Below are positions 1 through 10,534 of a stretch of DNA of 64,000 nt, in pieces. The DNA is taken from positions 3,162,001 through 3,226,000 of the forward strand of contig NZ_CP053073.1 of the NCBI RefSeq assembly GCF_013003985.1, written 5' to 3'. Each line of letters opens with the position of its first letter. The stretch's first letter is position 1. Source of the stretch: Usitatibacter palustris (GTDB lineage: Bacteria > Pseudomonadota > Gammaproteobacteria > Burkholderiales > Usitatibacteraceae). The notes under the pieces are model-generated. The model ran no database searches, was not told the DNA's origin, and worked only from the letters and a program-made list of their open reading frames with translations. The position numbers and the translations under genes are program-made.

Positions 1-688
1 GGCAGACCGAATCCACGGTCTTGTCGGCCTTGATGGCGTACGCGTTCTTCGCCGGCGCGAGCGCGCCCGTGGGGCAGGCCTGCACGCATTCGCCGCAGGC
101 GACGCACGTGGAGTTGCCCATCGGATCGTCGAAGTCGAAGACGATCTTGGATTCGGCGCCGCGGAAGGCGTAGCCGATCACGTCGTTGTTCTGTTCCTCG
201 CGGCAGGCGCGCACGCAGCGCGTGCACTGGATGCAGGCATCGAGGTTCACCCACATCGCCGGATGCGAGGCATCGGGCGCGGGTTGGTGGCGCGCTTCGA
301 AGCGCGAGCCCTTCACGCCAAGCTTGTCCGACCAGATCGCGAGTTCGTTCGCACCGGGCTTGAGATCGACGCCCGGGGCATCCGATTGCAGGAGCTCGAG
401 CACGAGCTTCTGCGAATGCTCTGCGCGCGGGGAAACGGAGGAAACGTCCATGCCCTTCGCGGGCTGGCGGCAGCACGAGGGAGCCAGCACGCGCTCGCCC
501 TTGATCTCGACCACGCAGGCGCGGCAATTGCCGTCGGGCCGGTAGCCTTCCTTGTAGCAAAGGTGTGGGATGTCGACGCCGTGGCGCTTGGCGGACTGGA
601 TGATCGTCTCGCCCTCGAAGGCGGAGATCGTCTCGCCGTTGAGCGTGAAGTCGATGGTTGCCGCGCCGACCAGGTCGTTCAGTTTCAC
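1..688 (-). CDS. fdsA: NAD-dependent formate dehydrogenase alpha subunit, N-terminal part
   Basis: This is the first 229 or so residues of a large molybdo-oxidoreductase that runs off the left edge of the window. An N-terminal [2Fe-2S] ferredoxin domain has the cysteine pattern LCYKEGYRPDGNCRAC followed by PSC. Two clusters of 4Fe-4S type follow, CIQCTRCVRAC near residue 150 and CVACGECVQACP near residue 195. This order is typical of FdsA, which oxidises formate and passes electrons to the NADH-forming subunit. The chosen start is a GTG preceded by AAGGGG at a good distance; no ATG fits. The gene follows fdsB on the same strand across a 145-bp gap that holds an inverted repeat. The molybdopterin domain lies outside the window, so another NAD-linked molybdo- or hydrogenase-type subunit is possible, but the oxalate genes nearby favour formate. 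Confidence 0.85.
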   Translation of the reverse strand, partial: MKLNDLVGAATIDFTLNGETISAFEGETIIQSAKRHGVDIPHLCYKEGYRPDGNCRACVVEIKGERVLAPSCCRQPAKGMDVSSVSPRAEHSQKLVLELLQSDAPGVDLKPGANELAIWSDKLGVKGSRFEARHQPAPDASHPAMWVNLDACIQCTRCVRACREEQNNDVIGYAFRGAESKIVFDFDDPMGNSTCVACGECVQACPTGALAPAKNAYAIKADKTVDSVC

Positions 689-710
689 TGATTACCCCTT
701 AGAGCAAATC

Positions 711-818
711 GTCCGCAGATAAACGCGGATAAACGCAGATGAAATTCAAGTTCTGCAATGAAGCACCTCGACATGCCGACTAGTCCTTATCCGCGTTTAT
801 CCGCGTTTATCTGCGGAC
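711..818. repeat. Inverted-repeat element 1, built from decamers
   Basis: Two arms of 32 bases, 711-742 and 787-818, are inverted copies with two mismatches around a 44-base loop. Each arm is itself made of about three 10-base units of the form GCRGATAAAC. The element fills most of the fdsB-fdsA gap, so the operon transcript would fold here into a long hairpin. A related element lies at 13547-13710. Confidence 0.8.
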
Positions 819-833
819 AATGTTCTCGTCTCT

Positions 834-2513
834 TCAAACTTCGTGAGCAAAGTGTTTCGCGACGCAACGAATGGGGTTGGGTGCAGCCTGTCCCAAACCG
901 CAGATGGAAGCATCCACCATCACCTGTGACAGCTCCTCGAGCAACGCGTTGTCCCACTTGGGCGCTTCCATGAGGTGCGCTGCCTTCGACGTGCCCACAC
1001 GGCAGGGCGTGCACTGGCCGCAGGACTCGTGCTCGAAGAAGCGCATCAGGTTCACCGCGGCATCTCGCGCCTTGTCCTTCTTCGAGAGGATCACGACGGC
1101 GGCAGAGCCGATGAAGCAACCGTGGGGCTGGAGCGTATCGAAATCGAGCGGGATGTCGCCCATCGATTCGGGGAGGATTCCGCCCGAGGCGCCGCCCGGC
1201 AGGTACGCGTAGAACTCATGGCCATCGAGCATACCGCCGCAGAACTCGGCGATGAGCTCCTTCACCGTGATGCCCGCGGGCGCGAGATGCACGCCGGGCT
1301 TCTTCACGCGGCCCGAGACGGAGAACGAGCGCAGGCCCTTGCGGCCATTGCGGCCGTGGGACGCGAACCAGCCCGCGCCCTTCTCGAGGATCTCGCGCAC
1401 CCAGTGCAGCGTCTCCATGTTGTGTTCGAGCGTCGGCCGGCCGAAGAGGCCAACCTGCGCGACGTACGGCGGGCGAAGCCGCGGCATGCCGCGCTTGCCT
1501 TCGATCGATTCGATCATCGCGGACTCTTCACCGCAGATGTAGGCGCCGGCGCCGCGGCGCAGATAAATCGCGGGGAGTTTGGCGGGCGGGTTGGCCTTCA
1601 GCAGTTCGAGCTCGCGCTCGAGCGTCTCGCGACAGGCGTGGTATTCGTCGCGCAGGTAGATGTAGACCGCGTCGATGCCCACGGCCCAGGCGGCGATGAG
1701 CATGCCTTCGAGGAAGCGATGCGGGTCGTGCTCGAGGTAGTAGCGATCCTTGAACGTGCCGGGCTCGCCCTCGTCGATGTTGATCGCCATCAGGCGCGGA
1801 GCCGGCGCGTCGCGCACGATGCGCCACTTGCGGCCCGTGGGAAAGCCCGCGCCGCCCAGGCCGCGCAGGCCGGAATCCTCCATCGTCTTCATCACCGACT
1901 CGAGCTCGCGCTTGCCCGAGAGGCAATCGAGCCACAGCTGGTATCCGCCGGCCTCGCGATACGCCTCGTAGCCGATGTGGCGGGTCTGCGGCGCGTAGCT
2001 CTGCTTCTCCTTCACCGCGAGCGCGATCGATTCCGCGGTCGCGTTGCCGAACGCGTTCTTGCCGACGCACACCGCCGGCGCCTGCTCGCAGCGGCCGATG
2101 CAGGGTGCTGCGATCACGCGGACATCCTTGCCGAGGATCTTCGGCAGGCGTTCGAGGAGATCACCGGCACCGGCCATCGAACACGAAAGGGTTTCGCACA
2201 CGCGCACCGTGAGCGCAGCGGGTGCGGCCTCGCCCTCCTTCACCACATCGAAGTGGTGATAGAAGGTCGCGACCTCATAGACCTCGGCCATCGCGATCTT
2301 CATCGCCTCGGCGAGGGCGGCCATGTGCGCAGCCGACAGGTGGCCGAACTTGTCCTGGATGCGATGCAGGTTCTCGATGAGGTATTCGCGATCGCGGGGC
2401 GCATCGGCGAGGACCTGGAGCACCTCTTCGCGCGCGACAGGATCGACCGTGCGGCCCTTCGGGGTGGGGCGGGCGCGGCGGATCTTGCCGACCGGAATGA
2501 CAACCGTGTTCAT
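834..2513 (-). CDS. fdsB: Formate dehydrogenase beta subunit (NuoE-NuoF type fusion)
   Basis: This 559-residue protein is the diaphorase subunit that passes electrons from formate to NAD+. Residues 1-165 form a NuoE-like domain with [2Fe-2S] cysteines at about C106, C111, C138 and C142. The rest is NuoF-like: a glycine-rich NADH/FMN region (GLGGAGFPTGRKW near 218-230), the segment GRPTLEHNMETL, and the 4Fe-4S motif ESCGQCTPCRVG near the C-terminus. No separate FdsG-type gene precedes it, so the NuoE function seems to be carried in this fusion. It is the first gene of the fds operon. A palindromic FNR-type site lies 61 bases upstream of the ATG. Confidence 0.88.
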   Translation of the reverse strand: MNTVVIPVGKIRRARPTPKGRTVDPVAREEVLQVLADAPRDREYLIENLHRIQDKFGHLSAAHMAALAEAMKIAMAEVYEVATFYHHFDVVKEGEAAPAALTVRVCETLSCSMAGAGDLLERLPKILGKDVRVIAAPCIGRCEQAPAVCVGKNAFGNATAESIALAVKEKQSYAPQTRHIGYEAYREAGGYQLWLDCLSGKRELESVMKTMEDSGLRGLGGAGFPTGRKWRIVRDAPAPRLMAINIDEGEPGTFKDRYYLEHDPHRFLEGMLIAAWAVGIDAVYIYLRDEYHACRETLERELELLKANPPAKLPAIYLRRGAGAYICGEESAMIESIEGKRGMPRLRPPYVAQVGLFGRPTLEHNMETLHWVREILEKGAGWFASHGRNGRKGLRSFSVSGRVKKPGVHLAPAGITVKELIAEFCGGMLDGHEFYAYLPGGASGGILPESMGDIPLDFDTLQPHGCFIGSAAVVILSKKDKARDAAVNLMRFFEHESCGQCTPCRVGTSKAAHLMEAPKWDNALLEELSQVMVDASICGLGQAAPNPIRCVAKHFAHEV

Positions 2514-2573
2514 GGGCGCGGAATGCTCAGGAAATCAGGCCTCAAGGTTACCGAATGGCTCCCGGCGAAGCAG

Positions 2574-2587
2574 TTGACGCCCGTCAA
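2574..2587. promoter_or_regulatory. FNR-type palindrome upstream of fdsB
   Basis: The sequence TTGACGCCCGTCAA is a perfect 5+4+5 palindrome of the TTGAY-N4-RTCAA class bound by FNR-family proteins that carry an ExxSR recognition helix. It lies between the divergent fdsB and the CBS-domain gene. Matching sites occur at 16924 and 20995. Confidence 0.6.
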
Positions 2588-2685
2588 GGGCTTACTGTCG
2601 GGACATGGGAGGGTGCAGGGGGTTCCCGGACCCCTTTCCCTTCCGGACGTTGTAGATTGCCCCCAACGGTACCCAAGCGCCACGC

Positions 2686-4557
2686 ATGAGCCTCCTCGAC
2701 GGAACGATCGCCACCCTGAAGCGCCATGCGCCGTTCGACCGCATGCAGCAGGACGACCTCGCGTTCCTTGCGTCGCACCTCGCCGTGACGTACTACCCGG
2801 CCGGGACCCGAATCCTCGACCCGACTTCCGGCAATCCTTCGCATATGCACATCATCAAGCAGGGTGCCGTGACGATCGGCCGTCACGACGAACGGCGCTC
2901 CGACGTGGTGCTGCACGCCGGCGAGTGCTTCCCGATGGGTGCGCTCCTGGCGCGCCGGCCGGTGAGCGCGAGCTACGAGGCCTCGCACGATACGTTCTGC
3001 TTCCTGCTCGGCGAGGCCGATTTCCGCGCGCTCATGGAACGCAGCGCCGTGTTCAACAAGTTCTGCACGCGGCGGATCGCGCTCTTCCTCGAGCAGGCCC
3101 TCTCGGCGCTGAAAAGCGACGCCACGCTTTCCACCGACCCGCGCCAGCCGCTCGACCGGCGGCTAGCCCAGGTGGTCTCCGGAAAACCCGTCACGTGCCC
3201 CCGCGGCACGACGCTGCGCGCGGCGCTCGCGCGCATGCACGACGACGGCATCGGCTCCATCCTCGTGACCAACGACGACGGCTCGCTCGCGGGAATCTTC
3301 ACCTTGAAGGACCTGCTCGCGCGGGTGGCGCTGGCCGACAACGACCTCGAGCAGCCGATCGACACGGTGATGACGCCCGATCCGATCTCGCTTCCCGGAG
3401 ACGCGTTCGCCTACGAAGCCGCGCTCGAGATGTCCGAACACAACATCCATCACGTGGTGGTGAAGGACGGGGAGACGATCGCGGGCCTCGTCTCCGAGCG
3501 CGACCTCTTCGCGCTGCAGCGCATCGGCCTGCGCCAGGTTGGCGCGGCGATCTCGCAGGCGACGACGATCGAAGCGCTCGTGCCGCTCTCGCACGAGATT
3601 CGCGACACGACGCAGGAGCTGATCGCCCAGGGCGTGGAGTTCGAGAACCTCGCGCGGATCGTCGCGTCGCTCCACGATCGCCTCACGCGCCGCGTGATCG
3701 AGATCAGCCTTGCGGTCGATGGCGTTTCGCCGCGCACCTTCTGCTGGCTCTCGCTCGGCAGCGAGGGCCGCCGCGAGCGCACGCTCGCTTCCGACCAGGA
3801 CAACGCGATCGTGTTTCCCGACGGGACCGATCCGAAGGCGATGCGCGAACTGTTGCTGCCGGCCGCCGACCGCATCAACCACGGGCTCGACGCCGTGGGC
3901 TTCCCGCTGTGCACGGGTTTCATCATGGGTTCGAACCCGCGCTGGTGCCTTTCCGAATCCGAGTGGCGCGAGGAGTTTTCCCGCTGGATCGCCGGTGGCG
4001 ACCCGAAGGCGATCCTGCAAGCGAACATCTTCTTCGACTTCCGTCCGCTGCACGGAGAGTTCACGCCGGCTCGCAGGCTGCGCGAATGGCTCGTGGCCAG
4101 CGTGCCGGGCAACTCGCGCTTCCTGCGCCTCATGGCGGAGAACGCGCTGGCGAACCGCCCGCCGCTGGGCCTCGTTCGCGATTTCGAGCTCTCCGACGAT
4201 CCGCGCCATCCGCAGACCATCGACCTGAAGATGCGCGGCGCGATGATCTTCACGGACGCCGCGCGCATCTATGCGCTTGCACAGGGTGTCGAGGCCACCA
4301 ACACCGCCGAGCGAATCCGCGAGGTCACCGAGCGCGGCGGACTGCCGAAGCAGGACTCCGAAGCGTGGCTGCGCGCGGTGCACGTGCTGCAACTTTTCCG
4401 ATTGCGCCACCAGCACGCGCTCATCGCGCGCGGCGAGCCACCCGACAATCACCTTCGTCCCGATCGCTTGAACGAGATCGACCGGCGCCTCCTCAAGGAA
4501 TGCCTGCGCGCCGCGCGCACGCTGCAGCAACGCATCGCCCTCGACTACGACCTGTGA
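2686..4557 (+). CDS. CNMP-CBS-DUF294 putative nucleotidyltransferase
   Basis: This 623-residue cytosolic protein has four parts: a cyclic-nucleotide-binding-like domain (about 10-140), two CBS domains (about 170-300), a DUF294 nucleotidyltransferase domain with LGSEGRRERTLASDQDNA near 355-373, and a DUF294 C-terminal substrate-binding domain. The GSxGRxE...DxD pattern resembles GlnD-type nucleotidyltransferases, so transfer of a nucleotide to a protein or small molecule, under control of ligands bound by the first two domains, is plausible. The substrate is unknown. The stop overlaps the GTG start of the downstream exonuclease by four bases, and this pair is common in proteobacteria. Confidence 0.82.
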   Translation: MSLLDGTIATLKRHAPFDRMQQDDLAFLASHLAVTYYPAGTRILDPTSGNPSHMHIIKQGAVTIGRHDERRSDVVLHAGECFPMGALLARRPVSASYEASHDTFCFLLGEADFRALMERSAVFNKFCTRRIALFLEQALSALKSDATLSTDPRQPLDRRLAQVVSGKPVTCPRGTTLRAALARMHDDGIGSILVTNDDGSLAGIFTLKDLLARVALADNDLEQPIDTVMTPDPISLPGDAFAYEAALEMSEHNIHHVVVKDGETIAGLVSERDLFALQRIGLRQVGAAISQATTIEALVPLSHEIRDTTQELIAQGVEFENLARIVASLHDRLTRRVIEISLAVDGVSPRTFCWLSLGSEGRRERTLASDQDNAIVFPDGTDPKAMRELLLPAADRINHGLDAVGFPLCTGFIMGSNPRWCLSESEWREEFSRWIAGGDPKAILQANIFFDFRPLHGEFTPARRLREWLVASVPGNSRFLRLMAENALANRPPLGLVRDFELSDDPRHPQTIDLKMRGAMIFTDAARIYALAQGVEATNTAERIREVTERGGLPKQDSEAWLRAVHVLQLFRLRHQHALIARGEPPDNHLRPDRLNEIDRRLLKECLRAARTLQQRIALDYDL

Positions 4558-5231
4558 GCACGCCGCGATTCTGGGAGGCCGCCTGGCAACGCATCGGCCG
4601 CTGGATCCCGACCTTGCATGCGCCTGGCAACGCGGCCCTTGCCGACGTGCGCTTCGTCGTGGTCGATACCGAGACGAGCGGGTTCAACACGCGCAGCGAC
4701 CGCCTGCTGTCGATCGGGGCCTGCGCGGTGAAGGGCGGGCGCATCGACCTCGCGGAGACGTTCTATCGCGAGCTCAGGCAGGAGCAGCCGAGCGACGACG
4801 CGAACATCCTCGTGCATGGCATCGGGCGCGCGGCCCAGCTCTCGGGTGAAGTGCGCGCCGACGCCCTGCGCGCGTTCCTCGATTTCGCGAGCGGCGATCC
4901 GCTCGTGGCCTTCAACGCGAAGTTCGACCAGGCGTTTCTCGCGCGTTCGATGCGCCAGGACCTCGGAGAACGCTTCGCCGCCGAGTGGTTCGACCTCGCC
5001 ACGCTGCCGCGCGGGCTCTATCCCGATGCCGCCCGCTCGCGGCGCACGCTCGATGACTGGCTGGCCCACTTCGGGATCGACTCGCTCGAACGCCATCACG
5101 CGCTGGGCGACGCGTTCGTGACGGCGGAGCTGCTGCTGGTGGTGCTGGCGAAAGCGCGCGCCGAAGGGTTCGCCGATCTCGGCGGCCTGCGGCGCGCGGC
5201 GCGACTCGGAGTCTCTACAGCACCGACTTGA
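4554..5231 (+). CDS. DnaQ-like 3'-5' exonuclease
   Basis: This 225-residue protein of the DEDDh exonuclease family resembles the epsilon proofreading subunit of DNA polymerase III. ExoI is visible as VVDTETSGF near residue 36, ExoII as [10 protein letters not shown] near 120, and ExoIII as HHALGDAF near 182. The GTG start overlaps the previous stop (GTGA), which points to translational coupling with the CNMP-CBS-DUF294 gene. Such stand-alone DnaQ domains often accompany that protein; their real substrate is not known. The 3' end overlaps the convergent sucD by 17 bases. Confidence 0.82.
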   Translation: MSTPRFWEAAWQRIGRWIPTLHAPGNAALADVRFVVVDTETSGFNTRSDRLLSIGACAVKGGRIDLAETFYRELRQEQPSDDANILVHGIGRAAQLSGEVRADALRAFLDFASGDPLVAFNAKFDQAFLARSMRQDLGERFAAEWFDLATLPRGLYPDAARSRRTLDDWLAHFGIDSLERHHALGDAFVTAELLLVVLAKARAEGFADLGGLRRAARLGVSTAPT

Positions 5232-6089
5232 GCAGCTTGCCCATCTCCGCGGGGTTGCGCGTGACCTTCATGCCGCACGCTTCCATCACGGCGAGCTTTT
5301 CCTGCGCCGTGCCCTTGCCGCCCGAGATGATCGCGCCCGCATGGCCCATGCGCTTGCCGGGAGGTGCCGTCACGCCGGCGATGAAGCCCACGACGGGTTT
5401 CTTCATGTTCGCCTTGATCCAGTGCGCCGCGGCTTCCTCGTCGGTGCCGCCGATCTCGCCGATCATGATCACGGCGTCCGTCTCCGGATCGTCGTTGAAC
5501 ATCTTCAGGATGTCGATGTGCTTGAGTCCGTTCACCGGGTCGCCGCCGATGCCGACCGCGGACGACTGCCCGAGGCCCAGCGCCGTGAGCTGGCCGACCG
5601 CTTCGTAGGTGAGCGTGCCCGAGCGCGACACCACGCCGATGCGGCCCTTCTTGTGGATGTGGCCGGGCATGATGCCGATCTTGATTTCGTCGGGCGTGAT
5701 CGTGCCGGGGCAGTTGGGCCCGAGCAGGATGGTCTTCTTGCCCTGCATCTTGTAGCGGGTCTTCACCATGTCGCGCACCGGGATGCCTTCGGTGATGCAG
5801 ATCACGAGGTCGAGATCCGCATCGACGGCTTCGTCGATCGCCGCGGCGGCATACGGCGGCGGCACGTAGATCACCGAGACCGTCGCACCGGTGGCGGACT
5901 TCGCGTCCTTCACCGAGTTGTAGATCGGGATCCCTTCGAAGTCCTGGCCGCCCTTGCCGGGCGTGACGCCCGCGACGAAGCAGTTCTTGCCGTTGGCATA
6001 CTCGCGGCACATCTTCGTGTGGAACTGGCCGGTCTTGCCGGTGATGCCCTGCGTGATGACCTTGGTGTTCTTGTTGATGAGGATCGACA

Positions 6090-6090
<1 letters not shown>
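5215..6090 (-). CDS. sucD: Succinyl-CoA ligase alpha subunit
   Basis: This 291-residue alpha subunit of succinyl-CoA synthetase forms or uses ATP (or GTP) as succinyl-CoA and succinate interconvert in the TCA cycle. The CoA-binding Rossmann segment ([11 protein letters not shown] near residue 15) and the phospho-histidine region ending [14 protein letters not shown] (about 245) are intact. Length matches the family. The ATG overlaps the sucC stop by one base (TAATG), so the two subunits are translationally coupled. Confidence 0.97.
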
Positions 6091-7255
<1,165 letters not shown>

Positions 7256-7259
<4 letters not shown>

Positions 7260-7846
7260 GACTCGTTTCCCTTCTGTGCCTGTCGGTTGTCCGGTGCGGG
7301 CGGGGATTGATCCGTTCCCCGATACCACTCCGGGTAGTACTGCGCCACGAGCGGCTTGGTTGCATCGAGCGCGTGGCAGCGATCGATCGGATAGGGCTTC
7401 TGCGCCGGATCGCGCTTCAACTGGCCCGCCATCGTCTGGAAGGCCGCGGTCGCGAGCGTCCCGGCAAGCTCCGTGAGATGCGTGCAGCCGCGCACGCCGC
7501 CCAGCAATTCCTTGAGCCTCTGGTGATAGCCGGGGCGGATCGCCAGTCCTATCAGGCGGCGATATTCCGGCGTGATCCCGTCGCATACATTGATCCAGGG
7601 CATGGCGTCGGTGGACGCCGCCGCGTCAACGATGGTCAGCGTGTGGTCGACGGTCAGCCGCAGCCACATCGAGTGGATGGGCTCGCCGGCCGGGCGCAGG
7701 CCCGAGGTCAGCTTGAAGTCCGCGTCCTTGGTGTCGGTGAGGTGGCCTTCGATGTCGAACAGGCCATCGTCCCGCTTCCAGCCGCGGATCTCGATCGAGC
7801 GACGGTGAAGCGGGGTCCGGGGGGTCGTCGGCTCCGGAAGCGGCAT
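7256..7846 (-). CDS. DUF2889 family protein
   Basis: This 196-residue soluble protein of the DUF2889 family is of unknown function. The N-terminal part ([23 protein letters not shown]) and the region with [10 protein letters not shown] near 140 are recognisable family features. Family members mostly sit in proteobacterial catabolic clusters. Here it lies 3 bases after the kinase gene and overlaps sucC by four bases, so it is the middle of a tight four-gene operon. No catalytic function can be read from the sequence. Confidence 0.75.
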
Positions 7847-7849
7847 CGA

Positions 7850-10441
7850 TCAGCCGTTGGCCTTGCGCGCCTCGCGGATCGCCGCGGCGAATTCCATACC
7901 CGTCTGGTAGCGCTGCTCGAGGTCCTTCGCGAGCGCCTTGTCGATGATCACGACCATCCAGGGCTTCAACGCCGAGTTGATCTCGAGGATGTTCGGGTGC
8001 GGCGTGTTGGCGATCGCGAACATCAGCTGCGTCATCGACTCGCCGTTGAACGGCAATTGGCCGCAGAGCATCTGGAAGAGCGTGACGCCGAGCGAGAAGA
8101 TGTCCGAGCGTCCGTCGATGCGCTTGCCCGCGAGCTGCTCGGGCGACATATAGGACGGCGTGCCCAGCACCATGCCGGTCTTGGTCTTCGACGAATCCGT
8201 GATGCGCGCGATGCCGAAGTCGGTGACCTTCGCGACGTCGCTGTCGGGCTCGTACATGATGTTCGCGGGCTTGATGTCGCGATGCACGACACCGAGCGTG
8301 TGCGCGTACCCGAGCGCATCGGCCACGCGCTCGACGATCGAGAGCACCTTGTCGGGCGGCAGCAGGTTCGGGTTCTTCGTGAACTGGACGAGGTCCTTGC
8401 CCTTCAGGAACTCCATCGCGATGTAGCACAGGTCGTGCTCTTCGCCCGCGTCGTAGATCGTGACGATGCTCGGGTGCGTGAGCCGGCCCGCGGTCTCCGC
8501 CTCGCGGAAGAAGCGCTCCTTGGCTTCCGTGAGCTCGTCGGCTTCGAATTCCGCGGACAGGGCCATCGTCTTGATCGCGACGACGCGGCCGATCTTCGGA
8601 TCCTTGCCGCCGTACACGACGCCCATCGCGCCCTTGCCGAGCTCCTTCTCGATTTGATAGCGGCCGAGCATCGGCTTTTCCGCCGCTCCACCGGCCATCA
8701 CCATCGTGGCATTGGTGCGCGCGCCCGAGGAACCGCCGAGGATGATCGTCTCGCTCATCGCCTTGTTGCGGCCGGCGCGTTCGGCGACGTCCTTGAACTT
8801 CGGGTCCTTCGCGGCGATGAAGCCGAACACCGACTCGGCCTTGTTGAACTGGCGGCGGCGTTCGAAATCGAGCGCCAGCGAGTAGAGGTTCTCGGCAAGC
8901 TGCTCGTCGTAAGGACACTTGCGGAACTTGTCGAAGGCCATGTCGAGCTGGCCCTGCTGCTGGAACGCGAGGCCCAGCATGCGGTTCGATTCCGCGCCCT
9001 CGGTGTCGGCCTTCTCCTTGCCCGCTTCCGTCACGAGGTAGCGCTTGGTCGTGAGCAGCGCGTGTCCGACGATCAGGAGCGTCGCGGGAAGCATGAGCTG
9101 GATCCACAGGCCCGCGCTCGTCATGAGTCCGAGATGCGTACCGAACAGGGCGGCCAGCAGCACGAGCGTCACGATGGCACCCATGCCCGCACCGAGGCGC
9201 GGCAACAGCAGGATGAGGTAGAGCGCGATCAGGAGGTAGGCACCGAGCGTGGCCATGCCGCCCCACGTGGGCGCGACGAAGAAGTGCTCCTGCATGATCG
9301 ACGACACCGAGTGCGCCAGCGTCGTGACCGGGTTCATCTGCGGCGAGATCGGCGTCACCTGCGCGGCACCGACGCCGGCGGCCGTGGCACCGATCAACAC
9401 GATCTTGTCGGTGTACTTGCTCGTCGGGATCTTGCCGGAGTAGACGTCGAAGAACGAATCGATCGGGAAGGCGGGACGGCCGTCGCGATCCTTGTAGAAG
9501 TACGTGTACATCTGCGATGCGTCGTCCGTGCGGATCACCTTGCCGCCGACGGAGACGCTTTCGCCGACGTTCGCCTTCACGTCCTTGGGGCCGAGGTTGA
9601 GGCTCTTCGCGGCGATCATGAGGGCGAGCGACGGATATTGCTGGCCGTAGAAATCGATCACCAGAGGCTCGAAGCGCACTGCGCCGTCTTCGTCGAGGTT
9701 GGAGTTGAGGTGGCCGATGCCGGCGGCCGCGACGCCGAGCTGCTCGATCGGCAGCAGGGGATCGACGCCATACAGGAACTGCCCACCGCCCGACTGCGTC
9801 GTGCCGCCGATCGTGTTCTTCGCGACGTACTCGGCCGTCGGCTTGTCGGGCTTGCCCGGCGGCGGAGTGCCCGAGAGGCCCTGGAACGCGAGCGGAACGA
9901 TCACGTTGCCGGCCTTCTTCATGCTGTCGGCAAGGCGCAGGTCGCTGTTGAGCGCGGTCGAGGCTTCGTGGAGGATCTTGCCGATCTCGGCGACATCGGG
10001 CGGCGCGGTCGACGGTTGCGCGGCGGGCGTGGCGGCCGCGAACGCGGAAACGCCGGGCGCTTCCTGCGGCGCGGCCGAAGGCCAGGCCTTGTTGTAGACG
10101 TCGAGCATCCGCTCGACATACACGAGGCCCGCGTCCTTCTGCGGCTCGGACAGGATGATCGTGTTGCCGATGACCTTCGCCTTCGAGGCCGCCAGCTGGT
10201 CGATCAGCTTGGCCTGCACTTCGCGCGACCACGGCCAGCGGCCGATGTTGCGGATCGACGGCTCGTCGATCGCGATCACGGCGATCTTGTCGCTGGGGAT
10301 CTTTGAAGTCATCCGCACGCCAAGGTCGTAGGCCCAGCGTTCGACGCCGGGGATGAACCCCGAGGCCTTCGCGAACACGAGCATGGCAATAGCGATGACC
10401 AGACCGAGGAACCAGTCGGCCTTCCAGAACGCGGTCTTCAT
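7850..10441 (-). CDS. CHASE2-domain membrane Ser/Thr protein kinase
   Basis: This 863-residue receptor-type kinase has an N-terminal membrane segment (about 10-28), an extracytoplasmic CHASE2 sensor domain (about 30-400), three transmembrane segments (about 410-490), a short TPR-like region (about 500-580) and a Hanks-type kinase domain (about 595-863). The kinase core is complete: Gly-loop LGKGAMGVVYGG, the VAIK lysine, HRDIKPANI, DFGIARI and SPEQL. It should phosphorylate Ser/Thr on cytosolic targets in response to a periplasmic signal. It is the first gene of an operon with DUF2889 and sucCD; a link to succinyl-CoA ligase is only an inference from gene order. Confidence 0.9.
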   Translation of the reverse strand: MKTAFWKADWFLGLVIAIAMLVFAKASGFIPGVERWAYDLGVRMTSKIPSDKIAVIAIDEPSIRNIGRWPWSREVQAKLIDQLAASKAKVIGNTIILSEPQKDAGLVYVERMLDVYNKAWPSAAPQEAPGVSAFAAATPAAQPSTAPPDVAEIGKILHEASTALNSDLRLADSMKKAGNVIVPLAFQGLSGTPPPGKPDKPTAEYVAKNTIGGTTQSGGGQFLYGVDPLLPIEQLGVAAAGIGHLNSNLDEDGAVRFEPLVIDFYGQQYPSLALMIAAKSLNLGPKDVKANVGESVSVGGKVIRTDDASQMYTYFYKDRDGRPAFPIDSFFDVYSGKIPTSKYTDKIVLIGATAAGVGAAQVTPISPQMNPVTTLAHSVSSIMQEHFFVAPTWGGMATLGAYLLIALYLILLLPRLGAGMGAIVTLVLLAALFGTHLGLMTSAGLWIQLMLPATLLIVGHALLTTKRYLVTEAGKEKADTEGAESNRMLGLAFQQQGQLDMAFDKFRKCPYDEQLAENLYSLALDFERRRQFNKAESVFGFIAAKDPKFKDVAERAGRNKAMSETIILGGSSGARTNATMVMAGGAAEKPMLGRYQIEKELGKGAMGVVYGGKDPKIGRVVAIKTMALSAEFEADELTEAKERFFREAETAGRLTHPSIVTIYDAGEEHDLCYIAMEFLKGKDLVQFTKNPNLLPPDKVLSIVERVADALGYAHTLGVVHRDIKPANIMYEPDSDVAKVTDFGIARITDSSKTKTGMVLGTPSYMSPEQLAGKRIDGRSDIFSLGVTLFQMLCGQLPFNGESMTQLMFAIANTPHPNILEINSALKPWMVVIIDKALAKDLEQRYQTGMEFAAAIREARKANG

Positions 10442-10534
10442 GAACTCTCCCCCGGAGACATGCGACTTTCGGCGAGCCCGAATCTTACTCTGACCCCCGA
10501 TTCTACCGAAGGTCGCCGCCGAGTCGCCTGCCGC

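Noticed and set aside
975..5231. A very long open frame on the plus strand opposite fdsB that continues into the exonuclease frame
   Set aside because: High GC leaves antisense frames open. Only its last 225 codons (from 4554) show conserved motifs; the rest is antisense to fdsB and out of frame with the CNMP-CBS gene.
7307..10306. A 999-codon open frame opposite the CHASE2 kinase
   Set aside because: Composition is Arg/Asp/His/Leu-rich shadow sequence with no motif; the kinase on the other strand is complete and has all catalytic residues.
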